NCBI GenBank assembly: GCA_039545275.1
Contig: BCHS01000002.1
Coordinates: 806,001-870,000, forward strand
Source of the DNA: Pseudomicrostroma phylloplanum
Taxonomy: Eukaryota; Basidiomycota; Exobasidiomycetes; Microstromatales
Length of the DNA stretch: 64,000 nt
Direction of reading: 5' to 3'
A program made the position numbers and the translations under genes. Within the stretch, counting starts at the first letter, position 1, and each line of letters begins with the position of its first letter. Below, one piece after another: positions 37,735-47,208 of this stretch. The notes beneath the pieces were generated by a model that did no database searches, was not told where the DNA came from, and worked only from the letters and a program-made list of their open reading frames with translations.

Positions 37735-38574
37735 ATGGTCAAGACATTCTTCATTACAGGTACAACCACTGGCTTCGGCGCCGAGATGGCCAAGGCGGCT
37801 CTCGCCGAAGGTCACAACGTCGTCGCTACTGCCCGTAACTCCAAGGGCCTGACCTTCGAGGGAGCCACGGAGAAGAACTTCCTTCCCGTCGACCTCGATG
37901 TCACCAAGAAAGAGCAGATCGACGCTGCATTTGATGCAGCAGTCAAGAAGTTTGGTCGCCTGGACGTAGTCACCAACAATGCTGGCTTTGGACTTGCAGG
38001 ACCTTTCGAGACACTAGACGAAGATCAGATCCGCTTCCAGATGGACGTGAACTTCTTTGGGCTCATCGACTGCACTCGCAAGGCTCTCGAAATCATGCGC
38101 ACACAGTCTCCTTCCGGAGGGCTCATTCAGCAAGTCACCTCCATCGGTGGTCAGAGAGGTGTGCCCTTGTTCTCCGTATACTGCGCATCCAAGTGGGCAG
38201 TAGAGGGCTTCACTGAGGCCCTATCGCACGAGCTCAAGCCCGAATGGGGCATTAAGCTAACCAACATTGAGCCCGGGGGCTTTAGAACTGAGTGGGCCGG
38301 CAAGAACATGACGTATGGGGAGAAGAACCTCGACGTATACTCGCATTTGAACGCAAAGGAGGCCATGGGTGCAAGGCACGGCAAGCAAGGAGGCGACCCC
38401 GTCAAGGCAGGCAAGGAGATGTACAAGCTCGCTGTGCACCCCGATCCACCCCTTCGCATCGTCCTTGGGTCGGATGCTCATGGCGCTATGGAGCAGAAGC
38501 TCAAGACATACAAGGAGAACATCGACAAGTGGGCTAGCGTTAGCACATCGACTGACGTCGACGAAGGGACGTAG
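37735..38574 (+). CDS. Short-chain dehydrogenase/reductase (classical SDR)
   Basis: A single exon encodes 279 aa, a typical classical SDR length. The ATG at 37735 starts MVKTFFITGT directly before the cofactor loop; upstream in-frame codons are probably not used because the TATA box and leader lie there. Motifs are TGTTTGFG (residues 8-15, nucleotide binding), NNAG (81-84), the catalytic Ser in VTSIGG (136) and YCASK (Tyr149, Lys153), followed by EPGGFRT. This places it near the SDRs annotated as oxidoreductases acting on ketones or hydroxysteroid-like substrates in fungi. The actual substrate is unknown. It sits divergently next to a DHA2 exporter. Confidence 0.93.
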   Translation: MVKTFFITGTTTGFGAEMAKAALAEGHNVVATARNSKGLTFEGATEKNFLPVDLDVTKKEQIDAAFDAAVKKFGRLDVVTNNAGFGLAGPFETLDEDQIRFQMDVNFFGLIDCTRKALEIMRTQSPSGGLIQQVTSIGGQRGVPLFSVYCASKWAVEGFTEALSHELKPEWGIKLTNIEPGGFRTEWAGKNMTYGEKNLDVYSHLNAKEAMGARHGKQGGDPVKAGKEMYKLAVHPDPPLRIVLGSDAHGAMEQKLKTYKENIDKWASVSTSTDVDEGT

Positions 38575-38944
38575 AAGAGGATTTGTGAAAGAGAAGGAAA
38601 GGGAGGCAGTATCATGTATCATTGTAATGAGATTCTCTGACAGTATTCGCACTTGTCTGCTTACTATCGTGCTCCTTCTTTCGTATCCACGTCGAGGAGG
38701 TGTCTGTCGCGTTTGGAATCTGTGGAGGTTGTTTCCGCCTGCCGACGATTGCCTCTTCTCACGCGCCTCGGCATTTGACTGGCAGGCACCCGAGCGCTGA
38801 GGCGGAAGTGGAAGCGCCTTCCCCGCATCAGGACGCACATCGGCGACCTACCCTCTTCGACCCCACATAGACGCAACACCTCATACCCTGTCCCTGTCCG
38901 TCCTTTGATACCCCGTGTCGTCCTACTCGGAGACTACAGCAGAC
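38575..38944. other. Intergenic, SDR to DUF3712-type gene
   Basis: These 370 bp between two plus-strand genes contain no supported gene. The segment before 38945 (CCTCATACCCTGTCCCTGTCC) is pyrimidine-rich and probably a leader. Confidence 0.45.
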
Positions 38945-41900
38945 ATGGCTTCTGACCCCCCTTTGGCGTCACATCCGTCCTCATCTACGCCTGCTCCTGC
39001 ACCCGCAGAGGGCAGCAAAGGCAAAGGCGTGGCTCGCCTGCCCTTTGTGCGGAACCTCGTCACAAGGCTCATTGACTCGGCCGCCCTGCGCTTGCTGTCC
39101 CTTGAGACTGGAGCCCCCTCGAAGGATGTAGGTCTAGATGTCAAGGTGCTGGCAAAGGTCTCTGACCTCGGTCTGCCGCTTCCACTCAATGCCAAGATCA
39201 CATTCACTCAGCCTGTGGAGCTGTGCTGGATGGCCTCCTCACCACAAAACGGGGCCTCCGGCAAGACTAAAGTCCCGGGCACAAAGCGAGACAGCGAGGC
39301 TGGTGGGGTCATTGCGCATGGCCAGCTAGACATTCTGAAGCTCAAAGCAGGGGGTACGCCGGGCAATAGCTCTGGTGAGACACGCCTTAGGCTGGATGCG
39401 TCCTCACATACCTCACAGAACGTTGGAGCTCTGGTCAAGAAGCTGCTGCGCACCCCTACTCAGGAAGCAGTGACCGTCCTTTTGAGAGCCCATGGAGTGA
39501 GCGTCAAGGCCTACGGCTTCACATTCAAGGGTCTCGCTTTGGAGAAGAAAGTACCCCTGGGCGGACTAGGAGGCCTCGGTGGTGCCGTTCGGTTCCCTGA
39601 TCTGGATGGGGACAAGGTGCCAGTGCAAAAGCTGCCAACATCTCCGGAGCGGTCGTCTGGGACAGGTCTCTTTGGGAATAAAAAATCTCAAGCAAAGAAA
39701 AAGTCAGAGACACCCGAGACGGACAGCATAACCGTTGAGGATCTGATGATCATAGGCGGTCACCCTGACGAGGGGATCTTGATCTCAGCCGCCGTGAATA
39801 TCTCACTAGCTCAGCCTGGCAAGAACATGCCAGATATCAGTGTACCCATTGGCGATCTTTCACTGGGTCTGTTCGTTCCGGTAACGGAGTCAGGCGCCGG
39901 GAAGCCCACACGGATCGGCAGCCTGGTCCTTGCAGGGACCACGCTGAAACAAGGCAACAACCGACTGGAAGCACGCGGTGCGATAAAAATTGCCCAAGAT
40001 GCAAGTGGACCTGCACGGATGGTGATCACTGCTCTACTTGAGAACAGACCTTCGACCTTATTAGCGATGGCAGCCGAGCCAGATCGAGACGAGCCAGGCG
40101 CCTCTCCAGCCTCATGGCTTTCGCACGGCTTTGCTGGTGCTCAGATCGTAGCCATCTTGCCCGCCTTGGGAGACAGGGCCAGACTCATCGACGGCGCCCA
40201 ACTTCGGACAGGGAGCGAAGGGGCTCCAGTCACCTCGCCCCTGCCATCGACAGATGGCTCTTCAAGACGACTCAGTCGATCTAGTCGGTCCAATTCTATC
40301 AGCGATGCTTCCTCACAACCTTACAGTAGCGCGAATGAGTCAGCCTTTATCAGAGTCACGATATACAACAGCTTCAATGCCGAAATCACATTGTCTAAGC
40401 TCCGCGTCAAAGCATATGGTGAGACAGAGGGTGATGATCAGAGCAGAGGCGAGCCGATGCTCGGCATCATAGAGACTGGACCAAGGTGGGAAGGTCTGCG
40501 GTTACGGCCAGGAGAAAGCGTTCCCGTCAGCCTTCCCTTCGAGCTCAACTCTGATCCCGCGGTCTTGGTCAGGCTCCTCAAGACTTCGGCTGCTCGAGAG
40601 GGAGTCGAGCTGGGGCCTGGCTTCAAGAAGATTTTGGACCGCATTGATCAAGGCGCTGAAGCTGGGGATCGAGCCCCTTCGCCGCCGGTCTCTGATGGTG
40701 GCTTTGGCGAGGGCAATTTCGCCGAGCTGCTAACGCAGGCTCTTGCCCATCTGACCGTCGCCGCTCACATCGAAGCTAGCGAGGTTCACGTCGGCGATTA
40801 CGTCGTCCCGGGGGGCGTGAACTTTGTGCAACGATCTCTTGCCATCGCTATCTCGGGATCCACCGGTGCTTGGCTCTTGCCGAGAGTGGGAACACCTCTA
40901 GTCACTCAGCTGGTCGAGGAGGGTCGCATTGAGCTGGCCAGTCTCGATGTGCATGAAATCAACGAAAATGGACTAATAGCCACAGCGACTCTGAAGCTTG
41001 CTGGCTTTGGTCCTCTGAGCGCGCAGATCTTTCTGGATGGAGGGCTTGCAATGAAATGGACACAGGGCGATAGAAAAGGCGAGACGGCGGCCTATTTCAA
41101 TGCCAGTGAGCCGCTGCAGGTGGAACCGGACCAGGAGACTACTTTGCACAGACAGGTGACTATCTCTCCCGTCAGGGGAGGCGCATCGTCATCGGGCTCC
41201 TTTGCTGCCTTTGCCAGCGAGATCCTGTGCAATAGGGAGACCACTTGGCAAGTCGAGTCGAATAGTGTCAGAGCTCTGGCGGGAGGGGTAGAATTTGCGA
41301 CCACTTTGTCCAAGACGATCTCGATCTTTGGGTTCGGAGGATTTCCAGACCTGGAGGCCCGCGAGTTTGACATCATCGGCGAAGAGCCCCTCCCCCCTCC
41401 CCTAGTCGCACAGCTGGGGCGATCATCGACAGCCGACGCAAATTTGGCAGTTGCTATCACTGCCCACGTCAAACTTCCGAACTCAAGCAATATCACCATA
41501 AGCTTGTCGCGCCTAGAGCTTGAACTGCTTCTCGGAGATGTCACTGTCGGTCAAGTGGCCATACAAGACCTGCATATCCCTGCCCATCAGACCATCGACT
41601 TGGACGTTGCTGGCTACGTCTGGGCCGTGCCAGACTCCGAGACTTTGGGTCGCTTGGCGTCTGACATCATGCTCGGCAAGCCGATCAGTATGACCGCTCG
41701 AGGTAAGGCCGCCATGACGCAAGCCCTCCCGCAAAGTCTGCCTACTTCTAGACAGCGCTCAGGTAGTATGATGAGCCACAACTCTGTCACCTCACGCAAG
41801 AGTGAGACAAGAGTCGCCTGGCTTGATTCTGCCCTTCGTGCTTTGTCGACGAATGTGCGAATCCAAGCCAAGGAATTCAGCGTCGTCAATAGAGTCGAAT

Positions 41901-43243
41901 TGGAGAGCATAGAGGGTACCTTTCCCCACTCCGGACAGCCTTCAATCGAGATTGGGTCTCTATTTGCATGGTATGTGGTACCATTTCCGATGGACATCGT
42001 CATTGAGAGCGTGAGCGCGAACGTGGAGATTCTTCTAGACGGAGAACTTGTAGGGAGTGGGAGCTCCAAGAATGCAAAGGTTCTGGAAGCGGAAGAGAAG
42101 GCTGGCTCACGACGGAGGCGGACGTCGAGCTCTTCCAGCACAGTCGAACACGCTTCTGGTCTTCTCAAGCTGGCGCTCGACGACTTTGTTCTCAAGACTC
42201 ACGACCACGCTTTCTCAGAGCTGATCAAGCACATCTTCGACAGCGAAGAGACGGACCGGATTTCCCTACGAGGGCAAGCTTTCGTGACAGCCCGGACCGT
42301 CCTCGGACAGATTCCTTGCCAGGTCGACTTGGGACACGTGCCCAACCTCAAGATCAAGGGCATGCGCTCCTTGAGGACGTCTCCTACCGATTACACTGGC
42401 TTACAGGTCATCGATGGTACCAGTGACCATCTCAAAGTCACTTTTGACCTCTTCCTCAATAATCCAAGTGAGAATGTCACGCTCAATTTGCCAGACTCGG
42501 GCCTTAGCTTCGCGGCCTATTACAGAGGGGCAAACGTAGGAAGAGCACACGTTGGCGGCAAAGAGGGCCCATTCAGATTGACTTCGGGCCCCTGCGCCTT
42601 CCGAGGTGTGAACTTCTACTATTCCCCGAAAGAAAGTGAAGAGATGGCTGTGCGTCAGCTTCCGGCCAACTTCTTGAGCGGTCAGACAACCACACTGGAG
42701 ATCCGTGGTGATGAGCAGTCCACCTCGATTGACTCTCTGCGTCCAGCTATTAGCTCTCTTAGGCTTACCTTCGACTTGCGGCCCCTCGTCGATCGCACTC
42801 TCATCGCCAGCATAGAGATCGCTCTGGGTGCAAAAGTGCTGACGGCCAATGCCGTGGAATGCTCCTTTGTCATTTCCAACCCGCTAATGGTCCCCATCGA
42901 TCTCCTGTCCCTGGCATTTGTAGCCAATTACAAGGGCAAGCCCTTTGGCACATCCTCGATAGAATGGCCCGCCGATGAGCCGCTGCGCGTCATGCCAGGA
43001 ACGATGGGGAAGCCGGGACAAGCGACAGGCCATTGTCATGTGCGACTAGCACAACGACTAGACCAACTTGTGCGTGCCTTTCTTTCGGAGAGGGGCCAGA
43101 TCTATCTGCAGGTCGAACTCAGCGCAGGTGTGGAGATGGGAGGATACAAGATTCCCGTGTTCGAATATGTGCAGGAGAGGCTGCCGCTGCATATTAAGAA
43201 CCTGGCTGGTGTGAGCAAGCTACTGTGGGCTCTACCACTGTAG
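38945..43243 (+). CDS. Very large DUF3712-type multidomain protein
   Basis: A single exon encodes 1432 aa from the first ATG at 38945 (MASDPPLASHPSSS). The protein is built of repeated beta-rich modules: hydrophobic strands alternating with polar turns and phrases such as VPGGVNFVQRSLAIAISGS, ENGLIATATLKLAGFGPLSAQI and NPSENVTLNLPDSGLSFAAYYRG. Together these resemble the fungal DUF3712/LEA-like fold, in which each module resembles a beta-sandwich of the plant LEA-2 type. Roughly four to six modules could fit. No signal peptide or transmembrane helix is visible; the N-terminal ~30 residues are Ser/Pro/Ala-rich, followed by a helical segment (RLPFVRNLVTRLIDSAALRL). Related fungal proteins are often larger membrane-anchored proteins. 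Function is unknown. Module assignment is from pattern, not from a profile search. Confidence 0.7.
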   Translation: MASDPPLASHPSSSTPAPAPAEGSKGKGVARLPFVRNLVTRLIDSAALRLLSLETGAPSKDVGLDVKVLAKVSDLGLPLPLNAKITFTQPVELCWMASSPQNGASGKTKVPGTKRDSEAGGVIAHGQLDILKLKAGGTPGNSSGETRLRLDASSHTSQNVGALVKKLLRTPTQEAVTVLLRAHGVSVKAYGFTFKGLALEKKVPLGGLGGLGGAVRFPDLDGDKVPVQKLPTSPERSSGTGLFGNKKSQAKKKSETPETDSITVEDLMIIGGHPDEGILISAAVNISLAQPGKNMPDISVPIGDLSLGLFVPVTESGAGKPTRIGSLVLAGTTLKQGNNRLEARGAIKIAQDASGPARMVITALLENRPSTLLAMAAEPDRDEPGASPASWLSHGFAGAQIVAILPALGDRARLIDGAQLRTGSEGAPVTSPLPSTDGSSRRLSRSSRSNSISDASSQPYSSANESAFIRVTIYNSFNAEITLSKLRVKAYGETEGDDQSRGEPMLGIIETGPRWEGLRLRPGESVPVSLPFELNSDPAVLVRLLKTSAAREGVELGPGFKKILDRIDQGAEAGDRAPSPPVSDGGFGEGNFAELLTQALAHLTVAAHIEASEVHVGDYVVPGGVNFVQRSLAIAISGSTGAWLLPRVGTPLVTQLVEEGRIELASLDVHEINENGLIATATLKLAGFGPLSAQIFLDGGLAMKWTQGDRKGETAAYFNASEPLQVEPDQETTLHRQVTISPVRGGASSSGSFAAFASEILCNRETTWQVESNSVRALAGGVEFATTLSKTISIFGFGGFPDLEAREFDIIGEEPLPPPLVAQLGRSSTADANLAVAITAHVKLPNSSNITISLSRLELELLLGDVTVGQVAIQDLHIPAHQTIDLDVAGYVWAVPDSETLGRLASDIMLGKPISMTARGKAAMTQALPQSLPTSRQRSGSMMSHNSVTSRKSETRVAWLDSALRALSTNVRIQAKEFSVVNRVELESIEGTFPHSGQPSIEIGSLFAWYVVPFPMDIVIESVSANVEILLDGELVGSGSSKNAKVLEAEEKAGSRRRRTSSSSSTVEHASGLLKLALDDFVLKTHDHAFSELIKHIFDSEETDRISLRGQAFVTARTVLGQIPCQVDLGHVPNLKIKGMRSLRTSPTDYTGLQVIDGTSDHLKVTFDLFLNNPSENVTLNLPDSGLSFAAYYRGANVGRAHVGGKEGPFRLTSGPCAFRGVNFYYSPKESEEMAVRQLPANFLSGQTTTLEIRGDEQSTSIDSLRPAISSLRLTFDLRPLVDRTLIASIEIALGAKVLTANAVECSFVISNPLMVPIDLLSLAFVANYKGKPFGTSSIEWPADEPLRVMPGTMGKPGQATGHCHVRLAQRLDQLVRAFLSERGQIYLQVELSAGVEMGGYKIPVFEYVQERLPLHIKNLAGVSKLLWALPL

Positions 43244-43537
43244 GCGTCGCGGAGAACGATGGCCGCCGGTATTGTCGTTTGCTTTGTGTCCTGAATGGCG
43301 TCTGTATACCCGGCCCCTAAGGTGTGGTGCGCGTTCTTGTGTATCGGTCCGTCAGGGGTACGGGCGGGATTTGAGTACCGCTCCGGAGTCACGGCGCCCT
43401 CGGGGGTGCCTTTGTAGCAATAGAGCCAACACGTCATTGCCCCTTTTCTTTCTGCCTGTCACACTCTGTGCCATACAAAGTCCAGACATCAACATCTGAC
43501 TTGCTCGTCTTTCCCCACTTCTACTGTCATACACATC

Positions 43538-45162
43538 ATGCGCGTCTCTCAGACCTTGCCATTCTTCCTCGCCGGCGCAGCCTCTGTCCTCGCACAGGAG
43601 GCAGTGACCGCCGAGTCCTTCAATGCTGCGCAGGATAGGTACTTCAACAAGACATGGGACCCAACCAAGGACTTGCCAGACAAGTCGCAGAACAACCAAA
43701 TCGGAACCAACAAGTGCGGTACTGACAGTAGCGAGACTTCGATGTGCCAGAACCTGGTGAGTGCTTGACGACAGAGAATAGGGGTATGCTGCAGCGTGGA
43801 AGCAGGGAATCGTAGGGAGCTCAATTCACTATCCACCATCTGTTCGCCACTATTTCGTACCTCTGGTCAGTTCGTCAACTCTGCTACGGACTTCTGTCTG
43901 TACTCCAATCCCTCTCCTGGCATCATCTCCGATGTAAGTACGATACATTATGCTATTGACTTGCGATGAAGCGTATTGACCAGCGAACTCCGTCGTCCTG
44001 TTTCTGCGAAAACATAGCACGAGGCCGAAGGTGTCTCTTACTGCACAAAGTCAGGTCGAGGTACGAGGACCATCCCTGTGGGCACCATCACCTCCGCTAC
44101 CTTCGTCAAGACTCCCTCGTACGTGCAGGTGACTGGATTGGGTGATTTCACGCGCATCAACGTACAGGCCGGCGACGATGGAGGAGAGTACGACTTTGGT
44201 GCTGCCTCCGGAGAGGGTAACCGTGAGTAGACCTGGGCAGCACGCAAGAGCTGTGTCGATTCCGACCATGCTCTGACAACCCCTGCTGTACGTGTCACCG
44301 TTATCTCAGCCAAGGGCAACCTCGTCTTTACTTGCTCGGACAAGAAATGCACGCAGAGACATCGATGGATGCTCTTCCTGTCCGACAAGCAGTACTGTCT
44401 GCGAGCTTGCGAAGATGGACCCAACTCGGAGGCAATGTGTCGACAGTGAGTGAGACTGCTTCCTACAGACAAGTGAACGTCAGACTGACACTGCCTCTCG
44501 CATTCGACAGCACCTACGACCGACTCGGCTGTGAGTGAGTTTCACCTTGGCGACGATGAGCGGCAGCATCCATACGAACATCGTTGACACCTGTCCTCCT
44601 CTCTCACCTATCGCTCTACAGGTGGAACATGCCCGGAGACTACATCGAGGGTCATTTCCAGAACTGTGAATCCGACGATGCCCAGGACGTGATGTTCCAC
44701 GACGGCAAGCAATACCTCCAGGGTGACGGTCCCTTGGACGCCTCGACCGTCCCAACGGCCCACCCTGCCCCAGCTCTCCGCAACTGTGTCGTTGTCAAAG
44801 AGGCTGACCTCTACGGTCACCTGACCGGAGACGTCTTCGGTGGGACCAAGAACCTCAAGGTCTCACCTGCCGCCGACGATGCATCCAAGGTTGGAGCTCA
44901 GACCGGCGGAGCCCTCCCATCCAACGCCACCACCAAGGGCGACTTGCCAGCCAAGAATGGCACTGTCATCGGCACGCCTGTCCTCGATGCTGGTAGCATG
45001 AACTCGACCGCCGCCAACGGAACGGTTGCTGACAGTCCTAGCACCGCGGGCAACCAGACCGTAAGCGCCAACTCGGTCATTGGTATCGAGGCTTCGTACC
45101 GAATTGGGCTTGGTCTGCTGGCCTCCTTCTCGGCTCTCCTTGCTGGATGTGTCTTGCTTTGA
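43538..45162 (+). CDS. Secreted GPI-type glycoprotein of the basidiomycete 'macrophage-activating glycoprotein' family
   Basis: Six exons (43538-43756, 43871-43933, 44018-44222, 44310-44445, 44511-44534, 44622-45162) give 395 aa. The N-terminal signal peptide is MRVSQTLPFFLAGAASVLAQ. The cysteine-rich ectodomain shows TNKCGTDSSETSMCQN, NSATDFCLYSNPSPG, EGVSYCTKSGRGTR, SYVQVTGLGDFTRINV, CLRACEDGPNSEAMC, YDRLGCEWNMPGDY and GHFQNCES. These match the order in the basidiomycete family annotated as macrophage-activating glycoprotein. Exon 5 is only 24 nt; the donor at 44535 is used because the alternative GTGAGT at 44531 loses frame. The C-terminal ~120 residues are Asn/Thr/Ser/Gly-rich with several N-glycosylation sequons, ending in a hydrophobic tail (SFSALLAGCVLL) that fits GPI anchoring. 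It probably acts at the cell surface; no enzymatic role is evident. Confidence 0.85.
44511..44534 (+). other. 24-nt microexon of the secreted glycoprotein gene
   Basis: The exon encodes only the CTYDRLGCE-like joint (TYDRLGC plus part codons) between two introns. It is required to restore the YDRLGC motif and the reading frame into EWNMPGDY. Confidence 0.75.
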
Positions 45163-45477
45163 GCCGCTCAGCGCAGAAAGCTCATCGCTGCTCATCGCTG
45201 TCCAATAGCAGTCATCTCTACCATACTTGTTTCTAAAGCTCTCCCCCTGCTTTCTCCTTTCTTCTGCTTCTCATCTTCGCTATATGCCACACACTCTTTA
45301 GTACGCTCACGTGTTCGGCTTGACACGACGGCTCCTCACCTTCGCTTGATACCCTGCCCTCAATCACAGGCAGTCCTCTGTCCCCACATGCTCACATCTG
45401 CTCTATCATTCACGGCCCTTTTCACTCGCCCTCGAAATATTTATCATATGTTTTGGTATTGGTAGACGATGAGGCGC
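45163..45477. other. Intergenic between convergent glycoprotein and PUP3 genes
   Basis: These 315 bp hold two 3' ends. An AT-rich patch (AAATATTTATCATATG) lies near 45435-45450, and no gene is supported. Confidence 0.45.
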
Positions 45478-46353
45478 CTAGTCCATCCTGGCTTTCAGAG
45501 TCCTCTCGATGACCTTTGTAGGGGTGATGACCCTCACGATAGCTCCCCAGCCACTCAGGGCATCCCGCTCCAGAGCTCCCAGCAGTGATTGGGAGATGCA
45601 CTCGAATAGTTGGTCCTCATCCTGTCAAGTAAGAAAAGGAAGAACGTCAGCATCAGCGCTACAGCACTTCCAGACTTGTTTACTTCTCGTCATGGCTGGA
45701 CTCACCATGTCTGGCTCCCACAAGCCCTCTGCCATTCCATACAGCTTGTCGCTCGCTGTACCAGCCACTACCACGTCCTTTGCAAAGTTGAGGCAGCCAA
45801 TGAGATCTGCGCCCGCGATGAATGGGTCGCCGTTGCTGCTGATGCCTGCAATGACGGGCTCGACAAAGTAGGGACCGAACCTCCTCTCGTATAGTGTCGA
45901 GGATACCAAGTGAGCGAAGGTCTCTGGCTCCATTGTCCTCTCCTCCTTCATCTCGTAGATCTTCATGCGATACCCTGATAACAGCAACGAAAGGGCGCAA
46001 TCTCGTCAGCTCGTCCGATCAGATCGCTCGAAGGAGGCCACGCTGATCTCCGTACTCACTGAATTTTGACTTGAGCGTCGCTACGTCGGAACCAAGACCA
46101 GCCAGACCAATGTAGGTCTTCTCAGTGACAGGGAAGACCTTGTCGAAGTTGCAGGCTACCGTCAATGCTTGTGAACCCAGCCGCGTGTCGGTAGCAATGG
46201 CCACACAGTTCTTGCCCTTCATAGCCACCACACTCCCTCCATTGTATTCCTGAAGTGAGGTGAGCCAAGGGGAGGGAGGGAGGATCAGCTAGGAGCTCGA
46301 GCAGGCAAAGGTACACAGAAGCAGAAGCAGCTGCTACGTACCATAATCGACAT
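45478..46353 (-). CDS. PUP3: 20S proteasome subunit beta-3
   Basis: Beta-3 is a non-catalytic inner-ring subunit of the 20S proteasome. Exons are 46353-46342, 46249-46060, 45974-45706 and 45621-45478, giving 204 aa, the usual length. The first coding exon is only 12 nt (MSIM) and joins to EYNGGSVVAMKGKNCVAIA, exactly as in other beta-3 subunits. Downstream family features are TYIGLAGLGSDV, YRMKIYEMKEER, LYERRFGPYFVEPVIAG, FIAGADLIGCL, GLWEPDM and SGWGAIVRVI, ending in TLKARMD. There is no propeptide and no catalytic Thr1, as expected. It is divergent from the CSC1-like channel gene. Confidence 0.97.
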
Positions 46354-47208
46354 GTTGGGCGATGTCTATGCGGCTCGGGCGATACGTCGGCTGGAGTGGT
46401 AGCAATGAGTGGCCTGATTGAAAGATATCAAGGCTCCAACAGTGTTGCGTAGTCGGGCAGAGGGGACGATGTGACGAGGCAAGGACGTAGGCAGCGGAGT
46501 ACGCACCTTCGAGCGGAGGCAAGGGCCACCATCATTACGAGGCTTCCGGCGGGGACGATTCTCGGATCCGACGCGACCCCGGATCTCCGTGTATGCGCCC
46601 TCCTACCCACCCCCTGCTCCTCCCCACGCCTTCTGGAGCCTTCGTCGTCCAGATAACTTCTGCAACGCATGCTAGGTTCTGTTAGCCAGAATGATTAAAG
46701 CTCTACTGTATCCACCTGCTATCACGCTTGACTTGTTGCCGTACAATCTCCTCTCCCTAGCAAGTGGGGACTGGCTACGCCTCTGCGCGTGTGCACGTTA
46801 CGACAATCGCCTGCAGAGTGACACAAAAACTGACGCCAAAAAGCGGAGGGGGGAACAAAAGGCGGCGTCTTGGTTTCAACGGCGCCCAACCGGACCCATC
46901 CGCCCCTTCTTTCGCCTTGACCCCAATCCACCATCCTTCCTTTCCCCCCATGGACTGATCCCCTACTGATACCTCCTGGCATCCATACCACATCTCATCG
47001 TCTCGAGCTGCAACAGTCCTTTCGTCTCATCCTGTGTGGTCACGCGAGCTCATTGGGGCCGACACGCATCCCTCTCCAGCTCTCCAGCTCTGCCGCACTC
47101 TACCGCTTCCTCATTCCCTTCGGATCCTTCGCAACCGCGTCTTGGCTCAGGATTGATCCTACCGTGCCACTTGCAGCAACGTCCTCGTCGCTCTAGAACT
47201 GCAGCACG
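46354..47208. other. Divergent promoter region, PUP3 / CSC1
   Basis: This 855-bp region separates two start codons and should hold both promoters. I saw no gene. I did not find a clear proteasome-associated GGTGGCAAA element. Confidence 0.5.
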
